Part shown: piece by piece, positions 33,168-42,116 of the stretch
How the letters are laid out: each line of letters starts with the position of its first letter
Position numbering within the stretch: position 1 is the first letter of the stretch
Assembly: GCA_017542915.1 (NCBI GenBank)
Contig: JAFXWI010000077.1
Span: forward strand, 1 to 42,205
From: Paludibacteraceae bacterium
GTDB lineage: Bacteria > Bacteroidota > Bacteroidia > Bacteroidales > Paludibacteraceae
DNA: 42,205 nucleotides
Direction of reading: 5' to 3'
Translations under genes and position numbers: made by a program
The notes under the pieces: generated by a model
Seen by the model: only the letters and a program-made list of their open reading frames with translations
Told to the model about the DNA's origin: nothing
The model's database searches: none

Positions 33168-36100
33168 ATGAAACTGAATCTCAGTGTATTCCGTACCATG
33201 ACACTTGCAGCTTTGCTATTTGTGGGCATAGCTGCTGAAGCTCGTGTGATTAGCGGAACAGTAACGGATGCTACAGGCGAGACCGTGATCTCAGCCTCGG
33301 TGCTCGTGAAAGGTACCACTATTGGTACAGTGACGGATTTCGACGGTAATTACACCCTTGAAGTACCAGATGATGCAAAAGTGCTTGTGTTCTCTTACAT
33401 CGGTATGGCCACCCAAGAGTTGAACATCACCGGCGATGTAATGAATGTAGTGCTGCAGGAAGATGCAGAAGTATTGGAAGAGGTAGTAGTTACCGGTTAC
33501 GGTACTACCAAGAAACGTGATGTGGTTACATCTGTAGCTTCGGTAAGCGCTGACCAACTGAAGGATATTCCTGTGACGAGCGCAGCAGAGGCTCTGCAAG
33601 GTAAGTTGTCCGGTGTGACGGTTACCACCACAGAAGGTAGTCCTGATGCCGATGTGAAGATCCGCGTTCGTGGTGGTACTTCTTTGACGCAGAGCAATGA
33701 CCCGCTTTATATCGTGGATGGTATGCCGGTAAGCTCCATTTCGGATATTGCGCCGAGTGACATTGCTTCGATGGACGTATTGAAGGATGCTGCGGCTACT
33801 GCTATTTACGGTGCGCAGGGTGCAAACGGTGTAATTATCATCACTACCAAAGATACCAATACGGATAGCGATAAGATGACTTTCCATGTTGACTACTCCG
33901 GATATGTGGGATGGAAGAAAATCGCCAAGAAATACAAAGTGATGAATCCGCGCGAGTTTGCCTTGATGCAGTACGAATGGGCCTCGATGAAGTATAACAC
34001 TACTGACGCGTCTAACTCGGATTTGCGTGGACAGTTCTTTGCTTATTTTGATCCGGTATACAATGAGACGAAATATAAGGCATCGGGTGAGGATGATCCG
34101 ACAATCAAAACCACGCCGATTTCCACACTGCTTCAGCAGTATGATGATGAATCTCAGCATGAGTTCATAGATTGGCAGGACAAGACTTTTGGTCGCACCG
34201 GTTTTAACTCGAATCAGTCTGTAAGTATCAATGGTGGTAACAAAAACGCCAACTTTACGCTGTCTTATAACCGTATTGACGACAAAGCCATCATGGAGCA
34301 ATCGAACTATACACGTAACAACCTTTCTGCGAAAGCTAAGTTCAAACCGTTCAAGGACTTCACGGTAGGATTTACAGCTCGTTACACCTCTACTAAAGTG
34401 CTGGGTTCGGGTTCGAATGCTGTAAAAGACAACGGATCGGCAACCGAGTCACGTCTTCGTAACTGCGTTGTATTCGCTCCGACCAAATTGTTGGCAAAGA
34501 ACGATGGTTCCGGTAGTGAGGAGGATGAAACGTTCGGTTCTCTCTATGACCCTCTGACCACTATCCGCGACAACTATAAGTTGAAAAAAGATATCAAGTG
34601 GAATGTTCAGGGATACATGAGCTACAAGTTCGCAAAGCACTTTACAGCACGTGTTGATCTGGGTTACGAGAGTCGAAATATCACGACTGACCGCTACTAT
34701 GGTCCGACTACTTATTATGCACGAAACACCGGTCGTCCGGGTATTCAAGAGTTAGGTCCGACGGCACAGGTTCAAGTGTTGGGCGAGCGTACTTCTACGC
34801 TTACTAACCATAATACCTTGGAGTGGAAGCAGAGTTTCAAGCGTGATCATAACGTAAGCGTTTTGATCGGTGAGGAGACTATCATCCGCAAAGGTGAAAC
34901 CAATACACAGAACGGCTTCGGTTATAAAGGAAGCTACGATGTGGAGAAAGGTGAGATTTTTAACTACTTAGGTCAAGCAGCATATAGCGAGATCAGCAAC
35001 TATGTATATCCTCGTGATAACCAATTGTCGTTCCTCGCCCGTGCTAACTATGACTACAGAGGTCGTTACTACATCACTGCTACTTTCCGTGCCGATTGTT
35101 CGACTCGTTTTGCAAAAGGTCACCAGTGGGGTTACTTCCCATCTGCTGCTGTAGCTTGGCGTATGTCGGACGAGGATTGGATGCAAAATGCTTCCAGTTG
35201 GTTGAGCAACTTGAAATTCCGTCTGTCTGTAGGTATGGCTGGTAATAACCAAGTGGATTTGGGTTATTTGCACCCGGACTTCCTCTCGCAGCAGATGACT
35301 TATCTCGACATGGGACAAGGTACCAGCAACATCCTTGTAGTAGGTGGTAGTGAGAAGATTGCTTCTAACCCGAACCTCAAGTGGGAGACTACTATTACTC
35401 GTGACTTCGGTATCGATTACGGTTTCTTCAATGAGCGCTTGACCGGTACCATCGATCTCTATTGGAACACCACCAAGGATCTGATCATCCGTCAGAACCT
35501 GCCTGCACGCTATAACTACCAATATCAGAATATCGGTTCGACGCGTAATATGGGTATGGAGTTTTCTATCAAGGGCGTTATTCTTGACCATCGCTCCAAG
35601 AACCTGAGTTACAACTTGACTGTTGACGCTAATATCTCCTTCAATAGAACGCGTGTACAAGATCTCGGTAACATGAGTTCGCTTTTGGCACAAACCAGCT
35701 GCTTCGGTTCGTCTGAGTACTTGACAACCGCAGAGTTCCTTGTAGAAGTTGGTCAACCGGTGGGTAATGTATATGGCTATGAGACCGACGGTTATTACAC
35801 CGCTGCGTACTTCCAAAGTTATGTAACCGGAACTCATTCTTGGGGGTTGGCTAAGGGCGTACCCAGCTATGGTGACGGATTCTTGAGCAACAAACCGGTG
35901 CCGGGTTCTATCAAGTTCAAAGATCAGAACGGTGACGGTGTTATTGATGCCAAGGACAAAAAAGTGTTGGGTAATACCGTTCCGACTCACTCCGGTGGTT
36001 TCAACATTAACTTCAATATCAGCGGTCCGAAATGGGGTCGCGTAGATGTGGGAGCTAACTTCACGTTTGCGTTCGGTCATAAGATCCTGAACCTCTCGAA

Positions 36101-36608
36101 GATGGAGTACACGACAGTAACAGAGAAGACAAAGATGCGTAACCTCATCACTTCTATGAATTTCAACAACCGTTATTCGCTCTATAATGCAGAGGGTACA
36201 TATATGCCTGATTTTTATGCATCCGGTGCGCTCGTAATAGGTGACGCATATAAGACTTTGGCAAGCCAGATTGATCAGATGAACGTGGACAAAGGTGCCA
36301 ATACCTATAGCCCGATTATGTCGCACTATGTAGTGACTGACCAGTGCTTGGAGGACGGTAGTTTCCTGCGTCTCAATCAGTTGACCGTAGGTTATTCATT
36401 CCCGAAAGACTGGATGGAGAAGACCAAAGTCATCAATAACATCCGTGTCTATGTTCAGGGAACTAACTTGTTCTGCGCAACGAAGTACAGCGGATTGGAT
36501 CCGGAAGTGGATACCCGCTCCAGCAAGAACCCGCTTACTCCGGGTGTGGATTTCTCGGCATATCCCAAGAGCCGCGGTGTTAACGTAGGTTTGAATATTC
36601 AGTTCTAA
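33168..36608 (+). CDS. SusC/RagA-type TonB-dependent outer-membrane transporter
   Basis: 1146 residues. Signal peptide (to about residue 25), carboxypeptidase-regulatory-like domain (~28-100; ISGTVTDATGETVISASVLV), TonB-box-like EEVVVTGYG (104-112), plug domain (IRVRGGTSLTQSNDPLYIVDG) and a ~900-residue beta-barrel ending in ...NVGLNIQF with a terminal Phe. SusC proteins import oligosaccharides, with a SusD lipoprotein as lid. The SusD gene follows after 21 nt and a pectate lyase gene after that, so the substrate is probably a pectin fragment (inference from context). Confidence 0.96.
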   Translation: MKLNLSVFRTMTLAALLFVGIAAEARVISGTVTDATGETVISASVLVKGTTIGTVTDFDGNYTLEVPDDAKVLVFSYIGMATQELNITGDVMNVVLQEDAEVLEEVVVTGYGTTKKRDVVTSVASVSADQLKDIPVTSAAEALQGKLSGVTVTTTEGSPDADVKIRVRGGTSLTQSNDPLYIVDGMPVSSISDIAPSDIASMDVLKDAAATAIYGAQGANGVIIITTKDTNTDSDKMTFHVDYSGYVGWKKIAKKYKVMNPREFALMQYEWASMKYNTTDASNSDLRGQFFAYFDPVYNETKYKASGEDDPTIKTTPISTLLQQYDDESQHEFIDWQDKTFGRTGFNSNQSVSINGGNKNANFTLSYNRIDDKAIMEQSNYTRNNLSAKAKFKPFKDFTVGFTARYTSTKVLGSGSNAVKDNGSATESRLRNCVVFAPTKLLAKNDGSGSEEDETFGSLYDPLTTIRDNYKLKKDIKWNVQGYMSYKFAKHFTARVDLGYESRNITTDRYYGPTTYYARNTGRPGIQELGPTAQVQVLGERTSTLTNHNTLEWKQSFKRDHNVSVLIGEETIIRKGETNTQNGFGYKGSYDVEKGEIFNYLGQAAYSEISNYVYPRDNQLSFLARANYDYRGRYYITATFRADCSTRFAKGHQWGYFPSAAVAWRMSDEDWMQNASSWLSNLKFRLSVGMAGNNQVDLGYLHPDFLSQQMTYLDMGQGTSNILVVGGSEKIASNPNLKWETTITRDFGIDYGFFNERLTGTIDLYWNTTKDLIIRQNLPARYNYQYQNIGSTRNMGMEFSIKGVILDHRSKNLSYNLTVDANISFNRTRVQDLGNMSSLLAQTSCFGSSEYLTTAEFLVEVGQPVGNVYGYETDGYYTAAYFQSYVTGTHSWGLAKGVPSYGDGFLSNKPVPGSIKFKDQNGDGVIDAKDKKVLGNTVPTHSGGFNINFNISGPKWGRVDVGANFTFAFGHKILNLSKMEYTTVTEKTKMRNLITSMNFNNRYSLYNAEGTYMPDFYASGALVIGDAYKTLASQIDQMNVDKGANTYSPIMSHYVVTDQCLEDGSFLRLNQLTVGYSFPKDWMEKTKVINNIRVYVQGTNLFCATKYSGLDPEVDTRSSKNPLTPGVDFSAYPKSRGVNVGLNIQF

Positions 36609-36629
36609 TCACCGAAAATATATATCATT

Positions 36630-38588
36630 ATGAAAGCAAAATATTTAATTTTAGGTGCCTTGGCACTTGTATTGGTTGCCTGTGAGAAGGGCTTCTTTCA
36701 GACGGAGTCACCTTCGGCTATGGACGTTGCCGTGTTCAAATCAGCTGATTTGACCGAGCAGGCTATCGGCGCTATTTACAACACTTTCGGAGAGGATAAA
36801 TCCTTCCGTAACCGTCTTTGCGGTGGCTATGTGGCTATGAATACCGATATTGAGCACTGCTCTAAAACTGAAGATAAAGATTATGCCGCATATAACATAA
36901 CGGGCGGTACAGGTGATCTTTCAACCTCCAACGGTAAGGACCCTTGGGCATATTTGAATTCAGCTATCGAGCGCGCGAGCGTAGTAATAGATGGTATACG
37001 CGCGAACTCTGATCTGAATGATGCGAACTTCCGTTACCTCTTGGGTGAGGCTCTTACTTTGCGTGCATTCTGCTATTTGGAGATGATTAAGTATTGGGGT
37101 GATGTACCCGCTTGCTTTGATTCTTTCAAAGGAGACAACGATGAGGTTCTTTATGCCAAGAAATCGGATCGTAACGTTATTTTTGAGCAGTTGCGTTCAG
37201 ACCTTAAGGAGGCAGCAGAACTGATGCCGTGGTCCGCAGCTATTCCTATCAGTAAAGCTGCTAATAATACCGGTCGTCCAAGTAAGGCTTTCGCATTGGG
37301 TCTGCTGGCTCGTCTGGATTTGATGTATGCCGGTTTGGCTATGCGTCCAGACGTATTTACCGAAGGAGGTACAAGATCTTGCCATGTGCAATATAACGTA
37401 AAGGATGCAGGCAAGCGCTCGGCTCTCTATGAGGAGGCTGCTAAAGCTTGTGCGCAGATTATCAAAACAGAAGACTATAAATTTAAAAATTCCTTCGATT
37501 CTATATTCCTTGACCTATGTCATGACGTAACGGATTATTCTCAATCCGAGTGGATTTGGGCAATGCCGTTCTTGGATGACTCGCGTGGTCAGGTGCTTGC
37601 ACTGACAGGTAATAAGATTTCTACCAACTGTGCGGGGGCTCTCATCAATACAAGATCTTACGGTTCCGGTAATACCAATAACACCAAGACTCAGGCAATG
37701 ATTGAGATCGTGCCGACATTCTACTATGCTTATGATAAGGCTGATAAGCGTCGAGATGTCACTATTCTGCCTTGGACATGGGAGTATGATGATGGTAGCG
37801 GAACTGCTCCTACGGGATATGTGGAGGCTACCTTCCCTGGTTCGAAAGCAGGAGAAAAGAAGGTGTATCAGAAGAACTCGAATGCAGGTCAGATGTACTG
37901 CGGAAAACTGCGTATTGAATGGATGAATCGTCCTTATTCATCTAACGAAGATGGTATTGACATGCCTATTCTGCGCTATACCGATATCCTGCTGATGTAC
38001 GCTGAGGCTACCATCGGTTCGAGAGAAGGAAACGGTCCCGGTGATATTGAAGGTATCAGCGGTCAACAGTGTTTCGACCGTGTTCGTCAACGTGCCGGAT
38101 TACCGAGTAAAGCGCTGGATTTCGAAGCTATCGTAGATGAGCGTGCGTTTGAGTTCTGCGGTGAGAATATCCGTAAGTATGACCTTATGCGTTGGGGCCT
38201 GCTCAAGGAGAAACTGGAGAAAGCGCAAAAAGATGTATATGATTTGCAGAACGCTGTGGGTGACTATAGCTGGCGTAATGACACGATTTGGTTCCACTAC
38301 GTGAAGAATGATGCTTATGCGCAGAATGGTCATGCCTATGTCTTTGACCGCTTCGTTGGTCTGGATAAAGGTTCGACCTGTCCTCCTGATTACGATAAAG
38401 AGCAGGGCTGGGTTGCTAAGTCCTTCTTCTTCAAGAAATCCGGTGAGGTTATTACTCCGATTATTACACCGGCAGACTGGTATTTGTATAAAGAAGGTAC
38501 CAATATTGACATGCATCAGTACTGGCCGATCTTTGATGTGAATATCTCTGCGTCGAATGGTTCCCTTTGGAATGATTATGAATATTAA
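36630..38588 (+). CDS. SusD/RagB-type glycan-binding lipoprotein
   Basis: 652 residues. Lipobox LVLVAC (Cys18), then the SusD family layout with the N-terminal helical TPR-like region (AYNITGG, AIERASVVIDGIR, LTLRAFCYLEMIKYWGDVP) and the C-terminal part (ILLMYAEATIG, RQRAGLPS, ERAFEFCGENIRKYDLMRWG). It captures glycan at the cell surface and covers the SusC barrel. It overlaps the lyase gene by 11 nt. SusD proteins are usually 500-600 residues; this one is longer at its C terminus. Confidence 0.95.
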   Translation: MKAKYLILGALALVLVACEKGFFQTESPSAMDVAVFKSADLTEQAIGAIYNTFGEDKSFRNRLCGGYVAMNTDIEHCSKTEDKDYAAYNITGGTGDLSTSNGKDPWAYLNSAIERASVVIDGIRANSDLNDANFRYLLGEALTLRAFCYLEMIKYWGDVPACFDSFKGDNDEVLYAKKSDRNVIFEQLRSDLKEAAELMPWSAAIPISKAANNTGRPSKAFALGLLARLDLMYAGLAMRPDVFTEGGTRSCHVQYNVKDAGKRSALYEEAAKACAQIIKTEDYKFKNSFDSIFLDLCHDVTDYSQSEWIWAMPFLDDSRGQVLALTGNKISTNCAGALINTRSYGSGNTNNTKTQAMIEIVPTFYYAYDKADKRRDVTILPWTWEYDDGSGTAPTGYVEATFPGSKAGEKKVYQKNSNAGQMYCGKLRIEWMNRPYSSNEDGIDMPILRYTDILLMYAEATIGSREGNGPGDIEGISGQQCFDRVRQRAGLPSKALDFEAIVDERAFEFCGENIRKYDLMRWGLLKEKLEKAQKDVYDLQNAVGDYSWRNDTIWFHYVKNDAYAQNGHAYVFDRFVGLDKGSTCPPDYDKEQGWVAKSFFFKKSGEVITPIITPADWYLYKEGTNIDMHQYWPIFDVNISASNGSLWNDYEY

Positions 38589-40026
38589 AACTTATTATAT
38601 CCTGTTAGCGTTGCTTATCTGCCTCCCTTCCTGTAAAAAGGGAGGCGGAGAGAGCGACCCTGTTGAGCCGCCGACTGCAAAAGTGTTGGCTTTTCCCGGC
38701 GCTGAAGGTGGCGGTAAATATACCAGCGGCGGTCGCGGGGGTGTGGTAGTGCATGTCACAACGCTTGAGGATTCATTAGAACCAACTACAGGCAAACCTG
38801 CGTTCGGCACTTTGCGCCGCGCATTATTAATGGAAGGTACACGCACTATTGTCTTTGACGTAGCCGGTACCATTTATTTGGAACAAGGAGCTCTCGGAAT
38901 TTCCAGCGGCAATGTCACTGTTGCCGGACAGACAGCGCCCGGAGACGGTATTTGTATCGCCAATTATCCGGTGTTGGTGAAGGCGGACAATGTCATCATC
39001 CAATATGTACGATTCCGTATGGGTGATGTTAAAAAAGTAGAAGGAGATGCGTTGACTATCGTTGGTTGCCGCAATGTGCTGGTAGATCACTGTTCTTTCT
39101 CATGGAGTACGGACGAGTGCGTCAGCGTGTACGGCAATACTGATTTTACGCTTCAGTACTGCTTCATCACTGAGTCGCTTAAAGCATCTGTGCATGCAAA
39201 AGGGGCGCATGGTTATGGCGGTATTTGGGGAGGAAAGAATGCTTCGTTCCATCACAACCTCTTGGCGCATCATCAGAGCCGTAATCCCCGTTTTGACCAT
39301 GATTATGTCAATCCTAAGATTGCAGGACCGATAGATTATGTCAATAATGTGGTGTATAATTGGGAGAGCAATTCTGCGTACGGAGGAGAAGGAACAACGA
39401 CTCAGGCAGGTGGACGACATATCAATTTCGTCAAGAACTACTACAAACCCGGTCCTTCAACGAAGTCCGGTGTCAGAAGTCGCTTGCTGAATCCGACAAC
39501 ACGATGCGATGGTAACTGTGTTTCCAAATATGGCGGTTCTGTTCTTCCGGGTAAGTTCTATCTGGCAGGGAATATTATGTTTGGAACCGATTCGGTTACT
39601 CAGGACAACTGGAAAGGCGTCTATCCTGATGAAGCAAGTAAGAAATCACAATGTGTGGCTTCTTCTCGTTGGACGGATGGTATGACGCTTTTGACGAATG
39701 AACAGACAGCAGATGATGCCTATGAGACCGTGCTTACCAAGGCGGGTTGTTCGCTTCATCGGGATGCTGCTGATACGCGTATCGTCAATGATGTTCGCAA
39801 CAAAACCGGTAAACTCATTAATACACCTTCCGAAGCAGGAGGATATCCGGTTCTGGATCCCGGAACGGAGGTTGTTGATACAGACAGAGACGGTATGCCC
39901 GATGTATGGGAGGATGAACACGGTTTGGATAAGCGAAATGCAAGCGATGGAAAAGCTTATTCTCTGAATAAGACTTATACCAATTTGGAGGTCTATCTGC
40001 AGTCTTTGGTGGCGCATTTGTATTAA
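38578..40026 (+). CDS. Pectate lyase-like lipoprotein (polysaccharide lyase family 1 type)
   Basis: 482 residues from the ATG at 38578, inside the end of the SusD gene. Lipobox LPSC (Cys19). A right-handed beta-helix follows: AFPGAEGGGKYTSGGRGG at its start, TIVFDVAGTIYL, IIQYVRFRMGD, LVDHCSFSWSTDE, and HHQSRNPRFDH, where a catalytic arginine of PL1 enzymes would be expected. The end (DTDRDGMPDVWEDEHGLD) resembles a calcium-binding type 3 repeat. It probably cleaves polygalacturonan by beta-elimination at the cell surface, feeding the SusC/SusD pair. Confidence 0.88.
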   Translation: MNIKTYYILLALLICLPSCKKGGGESDPVEPPTAKVLAFPGAEGGGKYTSGGRGGVVVHVTTLEDSLEPTTGKPAFGTLRRALLMEGTRTIVFDVAGTIYLEQGALGISSGNVTVAGQTAPGDGICIANYPVLVKADNVIIQYVRFRMGDVKKVEGDALTIVGCRNVLVDHCSFSWSTDECVSVYGNTDFTLQYCFITESLKASVHAKGAHGYGGIWGGKNASFHHNLLAHHQSRNPRFDHDYVNPKIAGPIDYVNNVVYNWESNSAYGGEGTTTQAGGRHINFVKNYYKPGPSTKSGVRSRLLNPTTRCDGNCVSKYGGSVLPGKFYLAGNIMFGTDSVTQDNWKGVYPDEASKKSQCVASSRWTDGMTLLTNEQTADDAYETVLTKAGCSLHRDAADTRIVNDVRNKTGKLINTPSEAGGYPVLDPGTEVVDTDRDGMPDVWEDEHGLDKRNASDGKAYSLNKTYTNLEVYLQSLVAHLY

Positions 40027-40073
40027 AAATATACACAAATGTCAATTTTTCTACATTTTTCAGCAAAAAGTAT

Positions 40074-40104
40074 TTGTGTATATCAAAAAAAAGCAGTAAT
40101 TTTG
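40074..40104 (+). promoter_or_regulatory. Bacteroidota-type promoter
   Basis: TTG (40074-40076), 20-nt spacer, TAATTTTG (40097-40104). It separates the next gene from the lyase operon. Confidence 0.82.
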
Positions 40105-40175
40105 CATCGTGAAAAAAATGTAAAGTGAATTTTACAAATTAACCTTTTATATTAACAATTTAAAACTCAACAATT

Positions 40176-40883
40176 ATGAAGAAATTTTTCATCTTCGCTG
40201 CTGCAGCTGTTGCAGCAATGACTATCAACGCACAGGTTTATGACCTCAACGGGATGAATTTTGCTCAGAGTGATCTTACTGTTGTTAACGGTACTATTAC
40301 CGACAACGCATCTAAGAGCTATTTTGAGGTAAAGAACAATGAGGGTGAGGCCGTAGAGTTGTCTATCGCTCAGTTGCCGGGCATCAAGTTCACCTACAAG
40401 AACTCGGCAGTAAAGACCGCTTTCAAGGTTTACTACATCACTGAGGGTGTGAACGCAAAGGGTAAAATCCAGATGGACGGTAACCAACGTGACGTTGTTT
40501 TCTCGAATGTACCGGTAGGTGCAACGATCGTTCTTTATGTAAACTCCAAGGGTAGCACCGGTGCTCAATTCATAGACAGCGACAAGGGTACTGCTTTCAC
40601 AGGCGCTATAGCTGTTAACCCGGCTGCTCCCGGCATTGGAACTGCTCTTCCGGGTAAGGATAACGAGACCGATATGTATCCTATTGAGTTGACGGCTATT
40701 GCGAACGAGGTTGTTGTTCGTGAGACCGCAGGTGGTTATATCCTCCACAAAATCCAGATAGGTCAAAGCCAGGCTATCGAGAATGCTGATGCTGCTGTAA
40801 AGACCGAGAAGTTCTTCCGCGATGGTCAGCTCATCATCCGCAAGAACGGTGTAGAGTACAACGCACTTGGCGCAAAGCTCTAA
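40176..40883 (+). CDS. Secreted protein with sorting-like C-terminal tail
   Basis: 235 residues, no domain recognised. A signal peptide (MKKFFIFAAAAVAAMTINA, cut before QVYDLNG) is followed by a beta-rich region of about 180 residues. The C terminus (EKFFRDGQLIIRKNGVEYNA, then LGAKL) has the same pattern as the giant protein at 18818, a Gly-x-hydrophobic-I-x-R...G...Y-x-A motif, and looks like a type IX secretion tail. It has its own promoter and terminator. The gene lies behind the pectate lyase operon, so a role in glycan binding is possible but not shown. Confidence 0.75.
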   Translation: MKKFFIFAAAAVAAMTINAQVYDLNGMNFAQSDLTVVNGTITDNASKSYFEVKNNEGEAVELSIAQLPGIKFTYKNSAVKTAFKVYYITEGVNAKGKIQMDGNQRDVVFSNVPVGATIVLYVNSKGSTGAQFIDSDKGTAFTGAIAVNPAAPGIGTALPGKDNETDMYPIELTAIANEVVVRETAGGYILHKIQIGQSQAIENADAAVKTEKFFRDGQLIIRKNGVEYNALGAKL

Positions 40884-40891
40884 AAAGAAAG

Positions 40892-40911
40892 ATCAGCCAA
40901 ACTTGGCTGAT
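40892..40911 (+). other. Small hairpin before the terminator
   Basis: ATCAGCCAA (40892-40900) pairs with TTGGCTGAT (40903-40911) with only a 2-nt loop, 9 nt after the stop codon and ahead of the real terminator. Confidence 0.6.
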
Positions 40912-40924
40912 GTAATCGAAAAGG

Positions 40925-40953
40925 AAATGGCTCGCAGATGCGAGCCATTTTTT
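40925..40953 (+). terminator. Terminator after the secreted protein gene
   Basis: An 11-bp perfect stem (40925-40935 with 40940-40950), loop AGAT, followed by T's. It lies between convergent genes and may serve both. Confidence 0.92.
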
Positions 40954-40965
40954 ATTGAGCAGGGG

Positions 40966-41349
40966 TTAGTTGGAGGACATGGAGAGGGAGTGCATGATAA
41001 AGCCAAGGAGGGTGTGGCACCTGCGCTGCTTGGTCCATTGACGGAGATAGCGGTCGCGGAGAGAGGGAGTGGCGAGGATATACTGCGCTTGGCGGCGGAG
41101 TTGGACAAAGTCCTTCTGTGCTCGTTGTTGAGCAGGAGAGGGGGAGGATGATCGTGCATCCATGCACGATGCGGGGGAGGCGGAGGCAGGATGCGAGGAC
41201 GAGGGGTCAGGGGAGGAAGAGGAGGAGGAAGAGAGCGTGCGGGTGGAGACGCTCTCTGTGCGATGGCGCGTGACAAAGACGAGGTCGGAATGGCGGTTGA
41301 GTTTGCCGGAGAGGGTCTTGAGGGGGCTGTTGAGGGTGACTTTGCTCAT
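40966..41349 (-). CDS. Small hypothetical protein with Ser/Pro-rich insert (paralogue A)
   Basis: 127 residues, no known domain. The start MSKVTLNSPLKTLSGKLNRH and the later SPAQQRAQKDFVQLRRQAQY resemble MAKAEFNDPVEIIRGKLNKR and TPNEKAHQDMFKQACQMAVL in the neighbour at 41472, so the two are paralogues. Between them lies a Ser/Pro/Ala-rich low-complexity stretch (SSSSSSSPDPSSSHPASASP) that contains a palindromic repeat at 41151-41170. The C terminus is shorter than in the neighbour, so the protein may be decaying. Function unknown. Confidence 0.6.
   Translation of the reverse strand: MSKVTLNSPLKTLSGKLNRHSDLVFVTRHRTESVSTRTLSSSSSSSPDPSSSHPASASPASCMDARSSSPSPAQQRAQKDFVQLRRQAQYILATPSLRDRYLRQWTKQRRCHTLLGFIMHSLSMSSN
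41151..41170. repeat. 20-bp palindrome, copy 1, inside a CDS
   Basis: ATCGTGCATCCATGCACGAT: 9-bp arms identical to the two other copies, with CC at the centre instead of TA. It encodes part of the Ser-rich linker of paralogue A. Confidence 0.8.
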
Positions 41350-41471
41350 GGTTGGTGGTGTTTAAGAAAAAAACATGGATAAACGATGGTCTGGTGACCA
41401 TTGTCGGATAGCATCCGACCTAATGAACATAGAGTTTTTAGTCAACAATTAACGACAATTAGAGACAAGTT

Positions 41472-41873
41472 TTATTGTTGATATTTGAGTTGGAAGAAGA
41501 TGGCGGTTCGGACGAAGGCACGGAAGTTACCGTAGCGTTTGGGTGGTTTGGTGGGATCGAGCGCCTCGGGTTGGGAGAGCTGGGCATCAAACCGTTTGAC
41601 CCAAAGGGGACGTTCGGGTGCGTCGGGAAGGAGTTGGAGGACCGCCATTTGGCAGGCTTGCTTGAACATGTCCTGGTGGGCTTTCTCGTTCGGCGTCACC
41701 GGCGAGAGGTCGTAGTCACGGGGATGGTTGATGCGATAGACCTCTTGAGGTCCTTGCATGACGACAGCTCCCGTCGGCGAGCGGAAGGATTTGATGCGAT
41801 AGATGTCTTTCTGACGTTTGTTGAGTTTGCCCCTGATAATTTCTACAGGGTCGTTAAATTCTGCTTTAGCCAT
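41472..41873 (-). CDS. Small hypothetical protein (paralogue B)
   Basis: 133 residues, no known domain, no signal peptide. Visible segments are FNDPVEIIRGKLNKRQKDIY, RSPTGAVVMQGPQEVYRI, an alpha-helical middle (AHQDMFKQACQMAVLQLLPD) and GNFRAFVRTAIFFQLKYQ at the end. It is the fuller member of the tandem pair with the gene at 40966; the 122-nt gap between them shows no feature I can name. Function unknown. Confidence 0.7.
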   Translation of the reverse strand: MAKAEFNDPVEIIRGKLNKRQKDIYRIKSFRSPTGAVVMQGPQEVYRINHPRDYDLSPVTPNEKAHQDMFKQACQMAVLQLLPDAPERPLWVKRFDAQLSQPEALDPTKPPKRYGNFRAFVRTAIFFQLKYQQ

Positions 41874-41902
41874 ATTGTGAAGGTAGTTGTTTAATATTGC
41901 AA

Positions 41903-41948
41903 TAACTTATAAATAGCCTATGAATAACCTACGAATAGCCTAAGAATA
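41903..41948. repeat. 11-nt tandem array
   Basis: AATAGCCTATG, AATAACCTACG, AATAGCCTAAG and a partial unit follow each other with an 11-nt period, upstream (minus strand) of paralogue B. Confidence 0.75.
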
Positions 41949-41987
41949 GATGCTATTTGCGAGTAAAACCGAAGGGAGGGGCGTTTG

Positions 41988-42007
41988 ATCGTGCATTAAT
42001 GCACGAT
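41988..42007. repeat. 20-bp palindrome, copy 2
   Basis: ATCGTGCATTAATGCACGAT, a perfect palindrome, intergenic, 81 nt left of copy 3. Confidence 0.85.
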
Positions 42008-42087
42008 GCTGAAGAGCGAGATTTCTCTCGCTCTTCCAGTGTCCGTCCGGCGTTTTATAGTGCTTGGGAGAAGGCATTTTTTTCATG

Positions 42088-42107
42088 ATCGTGCATTAAT
42101 GCACGAT
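42088..42107. repeat. 20-bp palindrome, copy 3
   Basis: Identical to copy 2, including the following GC. It ends 10 nt before the stop of the partial gene at the window edge. Confidence 0.85.
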
Positions 42108-42116
42108 GCTTGTGCC

